From Symbiodinium kawagutii (lineage: Eukaryota > Sar > Dinophyceae > Suessiales > Symbiodiniaceae), in assembly GCA_009767595.1 (NCBI GenBank), contig VSDK01024074.1:175488-239487 (forward strand): a stretch of 64,000 nucleotides of DNA. Reading direction: 5' to 3'. A program made the translations under genes and the position numbers. A model generated the notes under the pieces. The model searched no databases. It had not been told where the DNA came from and saw nothing but the letters and a program-made list of their open reading frames with translations. Shown piece after piece: positions 1 through 11,319 of this stretch; the stretch's first letter is position 1; every line of letters starts with the position of its first letter.

Positions 1-1508
1 CATTGACAAGACCACACTGTAGATTTGTAAAGTTGACCAGTGACATTCACCAACGGAAAGTTGAGGATACATGTATAGCTATCAACTATGAACGCCGCAC
101 GTTGTTGAACAGTGATTAACAAAACAAGAAGTTTTTCTTCGTGGCATTTGGGCGCATACCCGAGCTGAAAAAAGCAGTCTTTCACCCGAAGCCGCAGTGG
201 CTAGCTCACTGAGAGTTGCTCTAGATGTACTTACTTACACATGTACGATTACAAGTCAACATTTACATATATAGATATGCATCTGTGCACGTAAAGGTAA
301 ACAAACATGTACATAGAAATGGTGCAAAATGACATTGGACGGAACATGACACATAGACAAAGAAAACATATAGTATATACAACTGTGTGAATGAACTCTC
401 CTTTAAACTCGCATAACTCCTTGATGTTTTCTGGCGTCATCAACAAGACTTATTCTCCTAATGATTTTGGTTGCTATCCTTTGCAGGGATGGGTCATGCT
501 GACCAATGTGACTTGCTGTCACTACTCTCAAGCTATTTTGGCAAAGATTTATCTTGAGCCAAAATTGGGATGTGTTCGCTGACAAGCAAACCTTCAGGGA
601 ACCCATGGAGGGGACATGGGGGAACAAAGACATACAACGTCGACAGGTCGGAAGGCTGTGCTACAGCCACAGCTGGCCGCTACGGGCCGCCGGACACTTC
701 ATGGATTTATTGGGCCAAAACTTTCCACATGTACAAGCGACCATTTTACATGCTCAAGCGATAGAAACCCAAAAGGATAAGCACCAACAAGTTGAAGACA
801 ACCGTGGCCAGTGGCTGGCCCTGGGCATCTTTTGGTGGACTTTACACGTCGTTTTGTCGCAAGTTTAGATGTCGTTTTTTTTAAATTTTGGAATAGATAT
901 CATAGTAGTTAATTAAGCATGATCAAGAAATACAAACATCGCTTTTGGAGTCCCCCTACTTTGTTCTGCGGCTAAATATGCATCCACTCCCAAACCTTCT
1001 TCCAGCTGAATACTACTTTGAGTTAATCTAAATAAATGCAGCTGCTCACATGTATAGTGGTGATTATTATTGATGTGTTTCCTTGCAGTGAAACGTCCAC
1101 CACTAGTGGATGATGCACCTGATCTAGCTAGTTTGGGGGGACGGTGCATAAATGATGTACTGCTATGTCTGATTGGCGCAAGGTATATCAAGCCTTGCAT
1201 TTGTTCGAACAAAAAACAAAGGGATAAACATTTCAGCGGAATGCTGGTTGGTGGTGTCAGCCCCTCCAAAAAACTATCAGCAAATCAGCTAACCATTGGA
1301 CATACTGGTGAAACATAGAAAAAACATGTTTCAAACCATCGACGGAATGAAGACTTTATAAACTGTGACCATCGTGTTTTATCCTATCGGTTCTGCTTCC
1401 AGGGCTTTGGCTTTCACCATATGTGAGACCCTTGCAGGATTTCGTAGGCATCAATGAGGGTACCAGACTTATGCATAGGCGTGCACCCACATATTTCTGT
1501 CATAGGCA
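1..1508. other. AT-rich non-coding DNA
   Basis: No exon is supported here. The longest open frame (554-868, plus, 104 codons) has no recognisable domain and no splice context that I could defend. The stretch carries one spliced-leader-like fragment, described separately. Confidence 0.5.
553..565 (-). other. Relict spliced-leader fragment (dinoSL 3' end)
   Basis: The minus strand reads ATTTTGGCTCAAG, identical to the last 13 nt of the dinoflagellate trans-spliced leader, and 14 of 15 positions match the relict form CCATTTTGGCTCAAG. Such relicts are known in dinoflagellates where a trans-spliced mRNA was reverse-transcribed and reinserted. The minus-strand sequence downstream shows no protein I can recognise, so the host cDNA, if any, has decayed. 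The match is direct observation; retroposition is inference. Confidence 0.45.
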
Positions 1509-2007
1509 GCGATTTGAATTCAGGGGTCTCCTCTACTCCTTTAAGGTTGAGCTGAGGAGCTACCAGGAACAAGGATGCGATTTGCAACCTTTGGTGGTCA
1601 CTCTCACCCCAAGTGCTGTTTATTGAGATGGGGATACCAGGAGCGTTCTGACCAACTGCGTTTAAGGAAGATATTAAAAAGAAGAGTCTAAGGAAACAAA
1701 GTAGAAACAGTGCCGGAAACCGTGCAGTTTGTTGAGTCTTACAGTGATATCTATCTAGCTGTAGCAAATATAGAAGATGCGCGGTATTTGCTATTGGAAC
1801 TCATTCTTGGAGTCCTTACTACACCTGCTGCACAAGGGGATTTGATATTAAACGATATTATGCCTTCTACATTCCTGGTATCCCCATCTCAATAAACAGC
1901 ACTTGGGGTGAGACTGACCACCAAAGGTTGCAAATCGCATCCTTGTTCCTGGTAGCTCCTCAGCTCCCCCTTTAAAGGAGTAGAGGAGACCCCTAAATTC
2001 AAATCGC
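1509..2007. repeat. Inverted repeat with ~134-bp arms
   Basis: Arms at 1509-1642 and 1873-2007 are near-identical reverse complements, separated by about 230 bp. They differ by a few substitutions and a small indel near the AAGGTTGAG / AAAGGGGGAG stretch. The structure could fold into a long hairpin and may be the termini of a foldback or MITE-type element. No ORF of a transposase is present. Confidence 0.8.
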
Positions 2008-3050
2008 CGCCTCCCAACCACCATCCAGACAAGCTGATATATTCCGTTGATGTTCCTGTTATGAACCACCAAATCAGTCATTGATGTGATCTCCTGGAGC
2101 CTTGCCCCGGCCGCTTATTGTCAGCTTCTGTTCATCATGAACCCACAGCTTCTTTATCGTTGTCCACCCTCATTGGATAAGTATCATCAGGAGTCTGACA
2201 ACACAAGATGTTTTCTTAAAACATTAACTAACAGTTTCTATCAACCATTAACCAACCATTAGAACATTAACCAGTCCTAGCAGTAAACCCTAGCAGTAAA
2301 CCAACCATAGCTTTGGGGCTCCCTATAGCTTGAGAAACCCCGCGCCGCGCGCGCCTCCTCCGCACTTCTTGACCTCGGCCAAGAAAGCTGGGGGCTTGGG
2401 AGTAACAACACAATTAATGAACGTAACCATCTAGCAAGCGCACAAGAATAAGGATGCACATCAATCCTATCCAACCTGAATGATATTGTCGACGCACTGA
2501 CAACCTCCTCAGCACAAGCAGGATGAACAATGGGGGAATCCAAGATCGATGTCACATGTGAGCTGACCATTTTAGCAATGGATTGGCAATGGACTACCCT
2601 TTTGGATCATGCAATGATCAGTCGGGGTGCATGTCATCCTAATAGGAACACTGAAACATGTTTGAAAACACCAACCAACCGAGATATCATGCTGGACTGT
2701 TTTCCAACGGATTCTTCAAAAACCCAAATACAATGACCCACCAGTAGCTCAAACTTGCAGTTGTTGTTCTCAAGAACTGGAGTCCCCAGTGTCCAAACTT
2801 CAATTTACCTTTCCTAAGCATTGTAAGTCATATGTTTTCAAATTTTGGGATGTCTTGCTTGTTCTATGCGAACGGCCCCATCTCCATCTGAGCATCAAAA
2901 CACGGCCTCCACTCCACCATGACGTCTGCTAGTCTTGATACGAGCAAGGGGCTGGTTTCTGATGGGCTGGTTTCTGATGGTCCCAAGGAGGGTTTGGCAT
3001 CAAAGAAAAACTCCGATGTGCATCCGCATGGATGGCTACTGCTTTAAGGT
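2008..3050. other. Non-coding DNA with one small GC-rich island
   Basis: Mostly AT-rich sequence. A short GC-rich patch at about 2335-2400 (GCGC-rich) could be an exon on the minus strand, but no frame is clearly better than the others. A partial copy of the ACATGTTTGAAAACACCAACC motif end (about 2655-2685) resembles the end of the short TIR family described at 38380 and 56259. Confidence 0.3.
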
Positions 3051-3052
3051 AC

Positions 3053-3116
3053 CTCAACAAATCATTTGGTGGGGATGAAGCATGCTGGGCAAAGCTTTTC
3101 TCAGACAAACCCAGGT
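3053..3116 (-). CDS. Candidate exon, unknown protein
   Basis: The minus strand is open from 3126 to 2929 and reads like protein (GLSEKSFAQHASSPPNDLL). An AG acceptor (CGAAG) at 3117 and a GT donor (GAG/GTACCT) at 3052 bound a 64-bp exon. I do not recognise the protein. It lies downstream, on the same strand, of the Cys-rich exons and could be a further exon of that gene. Confidence 0.3.
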
Positions 3117-3389
3117 CTTCGTCCATGTAGATCCATTCAGGTCATGATACCACACATGGAGCCGCCAGCTTACAGCTGCAGTTTCTGGTGCACCGTTTCA
3201 GGGCTACCAAACTGCAGCCAAACGAATCATCACCAAACCCTACAGCCGCCAGAAACTGCAGCCATTTAGGGTACCTCCTGGCTCCGCGGAGCCCTTGCTG
3301 AACCAGTGGCCCACATTCCAGCAGGGCAGGTGACCTCAAAGAACAGCTGGTGGCGCGGGTGGGAAGTCTAAATCCAGGGCCACTGAGCA

Positions 3390-3425
3390 CAAGTATATAT
3401 ATATATATATATACGTACATATACG
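3390..3425. repeat. AT/ATAC microsatellite
   Basis: A run of TA dinucleotides passes into ATACGTAC repeats. Similar short TA runs occur near 5112, 10017-10080, 16200, 33841 and 63820; these are typical intron filler. Confidence 0.7.
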
Positions 3426-3429
3426 TACA

Positions 3430-4699
3430 CAAATATACCATGTATTTCTTGTACACATACAAAACCGTGCAAATAGCGTTTATGTTTACCCATGTAGGTA
3501 TGTCCAAGTCTAACCATAAACCTGTGCATCCAATCTATCTGTCAAAGTAGGGCTATGATTGCACAAGAACAAGCAGAATCTCGTAAACGTCTATCAACAG
3601 ACTGTGGAAGCAATTGCTGCATGAAACCAACATAATCTGAACTATCGAGGGAAAACATATATTCTCTCCCTCTTCTATCTTTGTCGTCAAAGTGTAGTGA
3701 GATATATCTACATTCTGGCTGGGGTTTCAACTCCTCTTAAGAAGATTAGTTAATCAACCAACCGTCCCAAATATTGAGGAACATGAAACATGTCTAAAAA
3801 CACCAACACACACATAGCTGCCATCCAACCATTTGGGAGCAAAATGGAGAGAACTGTCGCTGGGTGGCAACCATCAATGAATCTTGACAAGTTGGAGGAT
3901 TGGACCTGCACCATCTTAAACCGGAAACATCTATGGGCTTGTCGCGGCATGTCCGACAAAAATACTATCATTTGGCTGTGGGTCAAAACCCCGGGTTCTC
4001 CTATCGTTAACCACGATTTCTCCTGTTATTGTTGGTGATTATCCCCCATGAAAGTTGCTTGGAAAATTTGACCCATAGCCATTTGTTCACCGGCTTGGGA
4101 CTCTTTGGCCATGAGCACCTTGCAATGAGCCATGGGTGGCTTGAGATTGGTCCAAGCTTCAGGATCAACGAGCAGTTGAGAAGCAACAAAACACACCAGC
4201 TGAATCAAACATCGATTCCCTCCCCACATGCAAATTGTCCATGCACTCCCAGTGCCTTGTGAAAAACTTACTAGAAGTGCTCTGAAAAAAGCCCGCCACC
4301 CAGCAACAATTTTGATGAACGGCTTTGGAAACCAGTCAGTTCGACCGAGGATTGGCGGAATGTGGGAGTTGGACTGACCATTGAAAACACATCTATGAAC
4401 CTAAAAGGGTACCTTAAATTGAACCTTTCACCTTCATCGGTTGGGGCATTCCCAGTGTCAATTATCCCTTCTCAAATAGTGTGAGCCGCGTGGTAAGTCA
4501 AACACTTCTGCAAACCAATTCTATGGTTTTACGAACCATACACCTGTTAGCCTGTGAATACGCCACGTTTATTCCTCAATTAAGAACTTGCAAATAACAT
4601 GTTTAACATAGTGGTTATATCCCATAGTTCTAAGCTACCTCACAATTCCAAGCTCCCTTATAGTGTCCAACTGACCATGGCATCCTCGCCTAAACGTAC
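3430..4699. other. Non-coding AT-rich stretch
   Basis: Both strands hold open frames of 60-82 codons (for example 3790-4038, plus), but without splice context or a recognisable motif. Part of it (about 3745-3815) resembles a decayed copy of the short TIR family, with CAACCAACC and ACATGTCTAAAAACACCAAC. Confidence 0.35.
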
Positions 4700-4810
4700 C
4701 TCCCGTTGCACCGTACCGCCAAGAGACGCTGGCTTGCTTGTCGTCGCCCGTCTTGGACCATCCGGAGTGCACTGTGTGTTGTTTCTGCGCGGCCGCGTTG
4801 AACTTGATCA
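4700..4810 (-). CDS. Exon encoding an SGWS module (Cys-rich repeat gene)
   Basis: A GC-rich island with acceptor CAG/TGATCAAG and donor GGGAG/GTACGT gives 111 bp. The encoded segment contains QHTVHSGWSKTGDDKQAS. It aligns with the exon at 20967-21064 (QHEVVSGWSGKKDDARA), so the two are copies of one module within the same minus-strand array. The start phase (2 nt) does not match the end of the nearest upstream candidate, so an exon may be missing between them. Function unknown; the module is probably part of an extracellular or secreted repeat protein, by association with the Cys-rich exons. Confidence 0.6.
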
Positions 4811-5235
4811 CTGCTGGTGGTTTCGTCACTCTTTTGGTTGAGAATGGTTATTGTCAGTGTTGAAAGTGATGAGTTGATTTTAGTACTGGGCAAGCTGGGT
4901 AATACAGGTTTTCTGTTGGTACTGGGTTTCTGTGGGTGTTGGGTTTCTGTGGATACTGGTGAAATTGTGCTGATGCACCTGAAACAAAGCTGGTAATCAA
5001 CGCTATAGTGGTGGGAAATCAAACAGAATGACTGTCTGATTGATCCTTGGATTCCAAAGTCATGATGTACACAGTAGTTTAAATTTTGATTCGACATGAA
5101 AATAGAATTGGTATATATATATATATATATTCAACTCGGAAAATTTCAAATGCCCTCCTTTTTCCAACAATTCTTCCTCCAAGAACAATGTGTGTGCTTC
5201 CAGCACGCTGGTAAGCTCGAGACTTGAATGCCAAC

Positions 5236-5325
5236 CCTATTGGGTCCGTCTTTGTCCGGACGTCGGTGAGCATCCGTACGCATCCGCACTTCGACTTCAG
5301 GTGACTCGCAGCATGCGAAAAACGC
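5236..5325 (-). CDS. Candidate exon of the Cys-rich repeat gene
   Basis: Acceptor GTGCAG/GCGTTT and donor AGG/GTTGGC bound 90 bp (30 codons, phase 0 at both ends). The peptide includes ACCESPEVEVRMRTDAHRR and DKDGPNR. It follows the exon at 7214-7303 in phase. There is no recognised domain; the twin Cys would fit the Cys-rich context. Confidence 0.4.
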
Positions 5326-5339
5326 CTGCACCGCAATGA

Positions 5340-6180
5340 TGCTCCGTCACTCTGCGCGGCACCTTCTGCACAAGCTCCAGATTCTCCGAAGAAATTTCGT
5401 TGGAATCTTTTTGAATCTCGAGATTTCCTGGAGTTTTTCAGAATCTTTGGATTATTTTGGAATCTCTTGGCATCTCAAAGAAATTGCGGGCCCGGGCCCA
5501 CAGCGCTCCGGAGCTCGCAGTTGGGGTCTAACACTGCGATCAGGGTGGTGGAAGTCCGGCAAGGCCCACTGTCATCGCTCTGACATTCTTTCTAACATTC
5601 CGGCATTCTAGTTTACATTCTGCCTAGCATGTTTTGACGTTCTTTCTGACAATCATTCTATCACTGTTGAGGTCCAGCAGGGCTCACTGCCAGCGGGAGC
5701 TCACGGTTGAGGTTTCGGAAGACACAGCGGAGGACGAGAAGGACGCGGAGGCGGAGAAAGTACTCAAATCTCGCAACCCACGTGGGGCAAACATGGGAAA
5801 ACGATAATGTCTAAATGTATCTAAATGTATCTTGAGGTTCACCCCCTCATTCAAATGCATTGAACATCCATTCAGCAAGCCTGTTTCACCAGTAATTGCT
5901 TGTGCATGTTCCAGCTACATTGATACTTACATGGTCATATAGACGGCAACCAAGAAGGTCCAAGAGTTGTTTGGGACAATCACTCATGATGTGAGTGCAT
6001 CTTTCACTTTAGTGAGCAAATTAAATAGAAGTCTGCAAGAATAAAAATGGTAAATTCAAACAAAGAAGGGCTGGTATCTCGAACACTATAGTTCTAGACT
6101 CACAAACATAAACTACAGGAATCCCATGCAAAACAGTTGTCATATTGGTCGGTAAACAGTGGACACTGGACTTCCCATCA
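5340..6180. other. Non-coding DNA with a copy of the CATTC / GGTCCRGCAGGG repeat family
   Basis: The stretch 5570-5790 carries GACATTCTTTCT repeats followed by GAGGTCCAGCAGGGCTCACTG and a GAGGAC-rich tract, the same order of motifs as the repeats at 19225-19690 and 39640-40200. The GAGGAC tract gives an acidic plus-strand open frame ending at 5806-5808 (VEVSEDTAEDEKDAEAEK). I treat it as repeat-derived rather than as a gene. Confidence 0.4.
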
Positions 6181-6230
6181 TGGATGACAATGATGATGCT
6201 GCTGATGACGATGATGGTAATGATGATGCT

Positions 6231-6261
<31 letters not shown>

Positions 6262-6294
6262 ATGATGAAAATGATGAAAATGATTATGACGACC

Positions 6295-6351
<57 letters not shown>

Positions 6352-6542
6352 CATGAAGAAGAAGAAGAAGAAGAAGATGAAGACGAAAAAGATGATGATG
6401 AAACTGCTGATGACGATGATGGTAATGATGCTGCTGCTGATGAGGATGATGATGATGAAGATGAAGAAGAAGAAGAAGAAGAAGAAAATGATGATGAAAC
6501 TGCTGATGACGACGATGGTAATGATGCTGCTGTTGCTGCTGC

Positions 6543-6579
<37 letters not shown>

Positions 6580-6727
6580 CATGATGATGATGAAAATGAA
6601 GAAGAAGAAGAAGATGATGTTGATGATGATGATGATGATGGTGATGATGGTGGTGATGATGATGATGGGGTTGATGATGATGATGATGATGATGGTGATG
6701 ATGGTGGTGATGATGATGATGGTGTTG

Positions 6728-6759
<32 letters not shown>

Positions 6760-6955
6760 GATGATGATGANNNNNNNNNNNNNNNNNNNNNNNNNNNNNN
6801 NNNNNNNNNNNNNNNNNNNNNNNNNNNNNNNNNNNNNNNNNNNNNNNNNNNNNNNNNNNNNNNNNNNNNNNNNNNNNNNNNNNNNNNNNNNNNNNNNNNN
6901 NNNNNNNNNNNNNNNNNNNNNNNNNNNNNNNNNNNNNNNNNNNNNNNNNNNNNCT

Positions 6956-7017
<62 letters not shown>

Positions 7018-7030
7018 CGATGACGATGAC

Positions 7031-7103
<73 letters not shown>

Positions 7104-7115
7104 CGGAGGAGGAGG
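6181..7115. repeat. (GAT)n / (GCT)n / (GAA)n microsatellite
   Basis: Nearly 1 kb of GAT trinucleotides interspersed with GCT, GAA and GGT runs, interrupted by an assembly gap. All six frames stay open over parts of it and give poly-Asp, poly-Met, poly-Ile or poly-His, so no ORF here should be read as a gene. It lies within an intron or flank of the minus-strand Cys-rich gene. Confidence 0.95.
6771..6953. other. Assembly gap (183 N)
   Basis: A run of N inside the GAT microsatellite, as expected when a short-read assembly cannot cross a low-complexity array. The true length is unknown. Confidence 0.99.
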
Positions 7116-7213
7116 AGGAGGAGGAGGAGGATGGTGAGAATGATGGTGAGGACGATTGCTATGATGACCATTTACCTTGATCAGGATGATGGCATCAGCA
7201 GTAGCAGTTGAAC

Positions 7214-7303
7214 CCCGACATCCCACATGCTTCGGCTCCCCGCCTTACACTCCGTGCCCACCAAGGCCCAACCAGGGTTGCATGAAGCACAATGGTTGTC
7301 GAC
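7214..7303 (-). CDS. Exon: HCASCNPG half-module of Cys-rich repeat protein
   Basis: Acceptor CCAAG/GTCGAC and donor GGG/GTTCAA bound 90 bp (30 codons, phase 0-0). The peptide starts DNHCASCNPGWALVGTECKA. This is the second half of a tandem Cys-rich repeat: C-x2-C-N-x-G-[aromatic]-x-L-x-G-x2-C-K, like the CxxCxxGY...C repeats of growth-factor-receptor/GCC2-GCC3-like domains. It follows the CKTC half-module encoded at 9002-9079 in phase. Extracellular location is inferred from the family resemblance only; no signal peptide was found in the window. Confidence 0.75.
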
Positions 7304-7309
7304 CTTGGC

Positions 7310-9000
7310 CCAGGAACTTGTCATTCAAACAGCTGGGATGCTAACGTTCAGTGCTATGTGGGTCTCCTACTCAGATTGTGAAAAAACATACTTTCTTGAA
7401 AGTAATGGGAGATCCATCGAATTGATTAACTACTCGAGCCCACCATATTTGATGGTAGATCACAGGGGTAAGACTAGGGGTAGTTTATCAAGAGGATCTA
7501 CCAGCTCTCTTTGGACATACACTTCCAGATCAGGAACTGCTTGGATGCACAAATGAGAATTGATCAATAGTGGGCACCAACCCAAACCGGAGCCCTCAAC
7601 ATCGGATTTGCGGGGCGCCTTGATTGCAGTCTTGCCATATTATGTTCAGATACATGTCAGTAATGTGGCTTCACTGGGGCGCAAAAAGAGAAACTGACCC
7701 TGTGCAAACGGCATCAAACAAGAGCAAGCAGCGTGATCAACAAGAAGGTCCACGCACATAAAATCACATATCATGTTTAACTAGAAACCTCAAAGAAATT
7801 GTACCTAAAACAACTTGTCCTAGCTGTCAAATAGCTTCTCCACACAATCTACGTTCACCTTTTTCAGCTCGACATAGGGGATTACATGGGTGCATTCCTA
7901 TACTTCCCCTAGACGTTCTGGGTGACGAGTGCTGCCGCATGACTGCATGATGGATTGTATCGAAACCGCCTGCAAAAAAGTTCCCAAAAAACGTAAGAAT
8001 ATGAGCATGATGATGTGTAAACATTTTTCGTGGCAATCCCTTCTTTATGACATATGTTGGTTAATGACAATGAATACTGATGATAATGTTTAAAAAATGG
8101 TTGAAGACTGCTAACACTGATATTGCTCTGGTCCTCTTACAGGAGAGCCACATACGTTTTGCTGCAACAAATGATCGAACGCTCCTCATTCAATCCACAA
8201 ATCATTTGAGGCAATGTAGAAAAGTTTGTGTTAACCTGTGCTAGTAAAACATTGTTGATCGTTATCAGGCCACCCTTTCAAAACGCTATCCTGACATTTC
8301 TGACCTATTCTGTTGTGGTTGGTCAATCTGGCCGTCTGAATCTGGTGGAGGTTCCTGGTCTGTAGGTTGTTGCAGACTTCACCTGGATTTTCGTGTGATC
8401 TCTCATTCCAACTCTTCTTCTTATTCTTTCTATCTATTTCCGTGTATCTTTTCTTGCATCTTTTGTCTTCTCTTGTTTTCACATGCTCTTATTGTATTTC
8501 ACTATCGTATCCCATCTTTTTTGCGATCATGTTAACAGATTCTAGTTTCTATCACTCTTCTCCGCTTCTCCAGCTTCTCTTGCGTGCACCGGAGCTACGC
8601 TCCCGTGGTTCCACCGTTTCCTGTCTCCGAGCTCAAAGCACACCGTGGATCATGCGCCCAGTGCTGACCTGGATTTATGGTATTTCATGTCATCTGCTCG
8701 TTTTGGGCACCTGCACTCATCTAAGCATAACAACGACCCACAAGTCGTTTCACAAATTGTATGCTTTTTCCCTCTTTAATACAGTTACATTTAAAATCTC
8801 TCTCTCTCTTTTGGTAATCTCTTGCCTCTTGTGATTAACAGCACCACTGACCACTCTTCTCGTTTGCCTTTCTTTAAAGCGACGAGTGATTGGCTCTCTG
8901 ACTTTCAGGCTCTCCTTGCGACGAGTTGTCGGATTAGCAGCTCCACCACGTCACCTCCCAGGCCTGGCCGCTCCTGGCGGCCCTGCGCCGGGCCCCCGCG
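7310..9000. other. Intron-like DNA between Cys-rich exons
   Basis: AT-rich, with pyrimidine-rich TCTTCTT/CTCTCT patches around 8400-8820. The plus-strand open frame 8367-8834 (155 codons) is a by-product of that pyrimidine-rich tract and has no domain. A small GC-rich island at 8575-8690 might hide an exon, but no frame stands out. Confidence 0.4.
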
Positions 9001-9001
9001 C

Positions 9002-9079
9002 CGTACGCTTGTCTTGTGCCACGCAGGTCTTGCACGAACCTTGGCCCTTCATCTCGCAGGTATAAGCCTGGCGCGCTGG
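9002..9079 (-). CDS. Exon: CKTC half-module of Cys-rich repeat protein
   Basis: Acceptor TTTCAG/CCAGCG and a GC donor (ACG/GCGCGG) bound 78 bp (26 codons, phase 0-0). A GT donor further on (8954) would extend the exon but break the phase with the next one. The peptide contains RQAYTCEMKGQGSCKTCVAQ, matching YKCQTMTSGDACKSCMAP from 23624-23767 and VPCSTGAGDKCKVC from 11214-11309. The order CKxC exon, then HCxSC exon, is repeated along the minus strand. Confidence 0.7.
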
Positions 9080-9129
9080 CTGAAAGTGAACGCCAGGTGC
9101 AAGTCATGCGCCATCAGTGCGGGTGAACA

Positions 9130-9420
9130 GCTGGCTAATAAGGGTTAATCATGGTCAGGAATGGTAAATAAGCTGGTTAGTAATGGTTAGTAATGGTTAA
9201 GTCTGGCTTATAAGTTAATGATGGTTAACAATGTGGTTAATAGTGGTTACTTCCGGTGGGTAATAATGGCTTTTGCGTTCGCCGTTGCATACTCGTCGAA
9301 GAGATATGGTACACATCTGCATAAGCATGTGCACAGTGCACACCACCAATGACGCACAGTCACACAATACGTCATAGTGGCTAGTAATGGTCAATGGTTG
9401 ATTGATGATGATTAATTAAT
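9130..9420. repeat. Degenerate GGTTAGTAATGGTTAA repeats
   Basis: Short imperfect repeats of TGGTTAATGATGG type. Similar tracts occur at 20850-20930, 22480-22620, 36530-36870, 49560-50570 and elsewhere, always outside coding islands. They look like ordinary intron filler of this genome. Confidence 0.6.
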
Positions 9421-9813
9421 GCTGAATGGCGGCAAGAAAAACCATGAAATATCATGGGAATCGTCATGGGAATACAGAGCCAGCGTGGTACCCTGTGGGT
9501 CATCTCAGCTACTGATCCTCTTCAATCAAAAAAACATGAGTTTCGTTTGGGGTAGAAGTATGCACAGACCGTTGGAACCAACCAAATCGTCAATTCACGT
9601 CATGATTTCATCCAACCACAAACAAATCTATGTGTCTCTTCATGGACTTACAGCAGATACATGAACAAGTCATACCACATCATACAACTAGTTTGATACC
9701 AACAACACTTTCTCAAACTAAATCAGCAACTCAAAGAATCAAACAAGAACTGAGTCAGGGATAACTGCCCAGTTCAGGGATAGCCCCGGTCACTCAGCTG
9801 GTTAACCATTGAC

Positions 9814-9918
9814 CCGCTGCAGGTCTGCCCAGCTAGGTGCGCCTGCGCGCAGCCGCGCCTTGCATCCAAAGCCAGAGAGGTAGTGACCACCGTTGCAGCT
9901 TGCGCAATGATCTTCCAC
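9814..9918 (-). CDS. Exon: HCASCNGG half-module of Cys-rich repeat protein
   Basis: Acceptor CTACGCAG/GTGGAA and donor CGG/GTCAAT give 105 bp (35 codons, phase 0-0). The peptide begins VEDHCASCNGGHYLSGFGCK and ends near SWADLQR, comparable to SWRGVQ at the end of the 22353-22439 exon. It joins in phase to the exons at 11214-11309 and 9002-9079, forming one full repeat. Same family as 7214-7303. Confidence 0.75.
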
Positions 9919-10016
9919 CTGCGTAGCGCTGAGGCGCTGCGGAAAAGTTGGTGGTAACAATGGTCTCACCATGGTGAACCCATCCATTGAAGAGGTTTGA
10001 GGTATTGATATATACA

Positions 10017-10080
10017 TATATACAGTAATATATATATATATATGTATATATATATAGATGTATATATATATGTATATTAT
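10017..10080. repeat. TA/ATATGT microsatellite
   Basis: A run of TA and TATATGTA repeats, about 65 bp. Confidence 0.8.
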
Positions 10081-10119
10081 ACATATCCGTTGAAAGGCTG
10101 GTATTTTTGTTGCTCAATC

Positions 10120-11213
10120 TTTAGACTAATCACAAGAATGGATAATTGTGCTACAACAAAGGGTTTCTTTGTGTATCCACAGCCATTGTTGGTCTTTGTT
10201 GGCTACCCATATTATATATCATGAGCTCTCGTTGGCTATCAACTTCTCATTGTGATGCCAGCAGTTCCCAACCATATGTTTGGTAACGATTCGGAATTGT
10301 TGATATGATTTGCATTGCCAGACAATGGTTGATTGTCGCAAAGCATGGGCTAGGAATGGTCAAATTGATCATTTGTTTGATGATTCTAGATCTAACCACT
10401 CGGAATTTTGCGGATGATACAGTTTTTTTCGCGACATTGCTCAGGTGGGCAAAACATACTCGCTATACAACATGATTCACTGGCAAATCAAACTAGCACC
10501 AGTCAATGATATAATGATATACGATATTATGTAATATGCAGTATACAATCGGTATAAGTTTAAAACTATTCAGAGTTCATGTGGTGGCTGGAAGTGTTGC
10601 ACCCCGATAGTGTCCCCAAGTCTCCCTGGTGGTTTTGGGTATTTCCAAGTCCGCAGGTTGGAAAACACCATGGGCGAAAATCATAATCCCAAATGTAGGA
10701 AACCAAGTGGAAACCAACATCCAAACAAAGATGGTCAATTGGAATTGCCAATGGCTTTCAAACATGATTGAAACCAACCGTCATTCAACCGTCGGCAAAA
10801 ACCCCAACGTTGTAGATATCACCAACGGATAGACCTGCACTGCGGGATGGTATCGATTGGTACCCCTGCGGATCACTTGGAAATGGCCAAGTTCTGCAGT
10901 CGCAAGAGCTGTATGCAGCTGGTAGGAAGTGATGTGCGCGCCATGCTTGTTGTTCCTATTGATTGAATTTTCCATCTGTTCTAGTGATATTCGTGGTGGG
11001 TTGATAGACAATTTTCATTGCTTCTATTCTGATCCCCAACCCCAGCTTTTTTGTTCAGATTTTTTCTTCACTACCTAACTGCAATATTCCATGAACCATA
11101 GCAGTTAACCCCAGAAAATCTCATAGTTTCCCCTAGTCTGAACCACTATTCATGGTTGTAACCTCTGATTCACTGCCATTCACTGCCTACACTGTCCTCC
11201 TAGTGGTTCGCAC
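10120..11213. other. Intron-like DNA
   Basis: AT-rich. The 10620-10800 segment carries several AAACCAACAT / GAAACCAACC motifs, reminiscent of the short TIR family but too decayed to assign. No exon was supported. Confidence 0.4.
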
Positions 11214-11309
11214 CTGGCGCTCTCGCTCTCCCGCGCAGACTTTGCACTTGTCCCCAGCGCCAGTGGAGCATGGGACAATCTGGCGAGCACGAACAGGACC
11301 CGACATGGC
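11214..11309 (-). CDS. Exon: CKVC half-module of Cys-rich repeat protein
   Basis: Acceptor CTCTCAG/GCCATG and donor CGCCAG/GTGCGA bound 96 bp (32 codons, phase 0-0). The peptide contains IVPCSTGAGDKCKVCAGERE. With the exon at 9814-9918 it makes a complete Cys-rich repeat. The boundary after an Arg-x (RERQ) matches GLRQ at 23624 and DKRT at 9002, which supports the choice of donors. Confidence 0.7.
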
Positions 11310-11319
11310 CTGAGAGCAT

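Noticed and set aside
6145-7226. Long ORFs of poly-Asp, poly-His, poly-Ile, poly-Met or poly-Ser
   Set aside because: They are all frames of one GAT microsatellite and read through an N gap; no coding meaning.
8367-8834. 155-codon plus-strand ORF
   Set aside because: Low-complexity pyrimidine tract giving a hydrophobic Leu/Ser/Phe-rich string without a domain.
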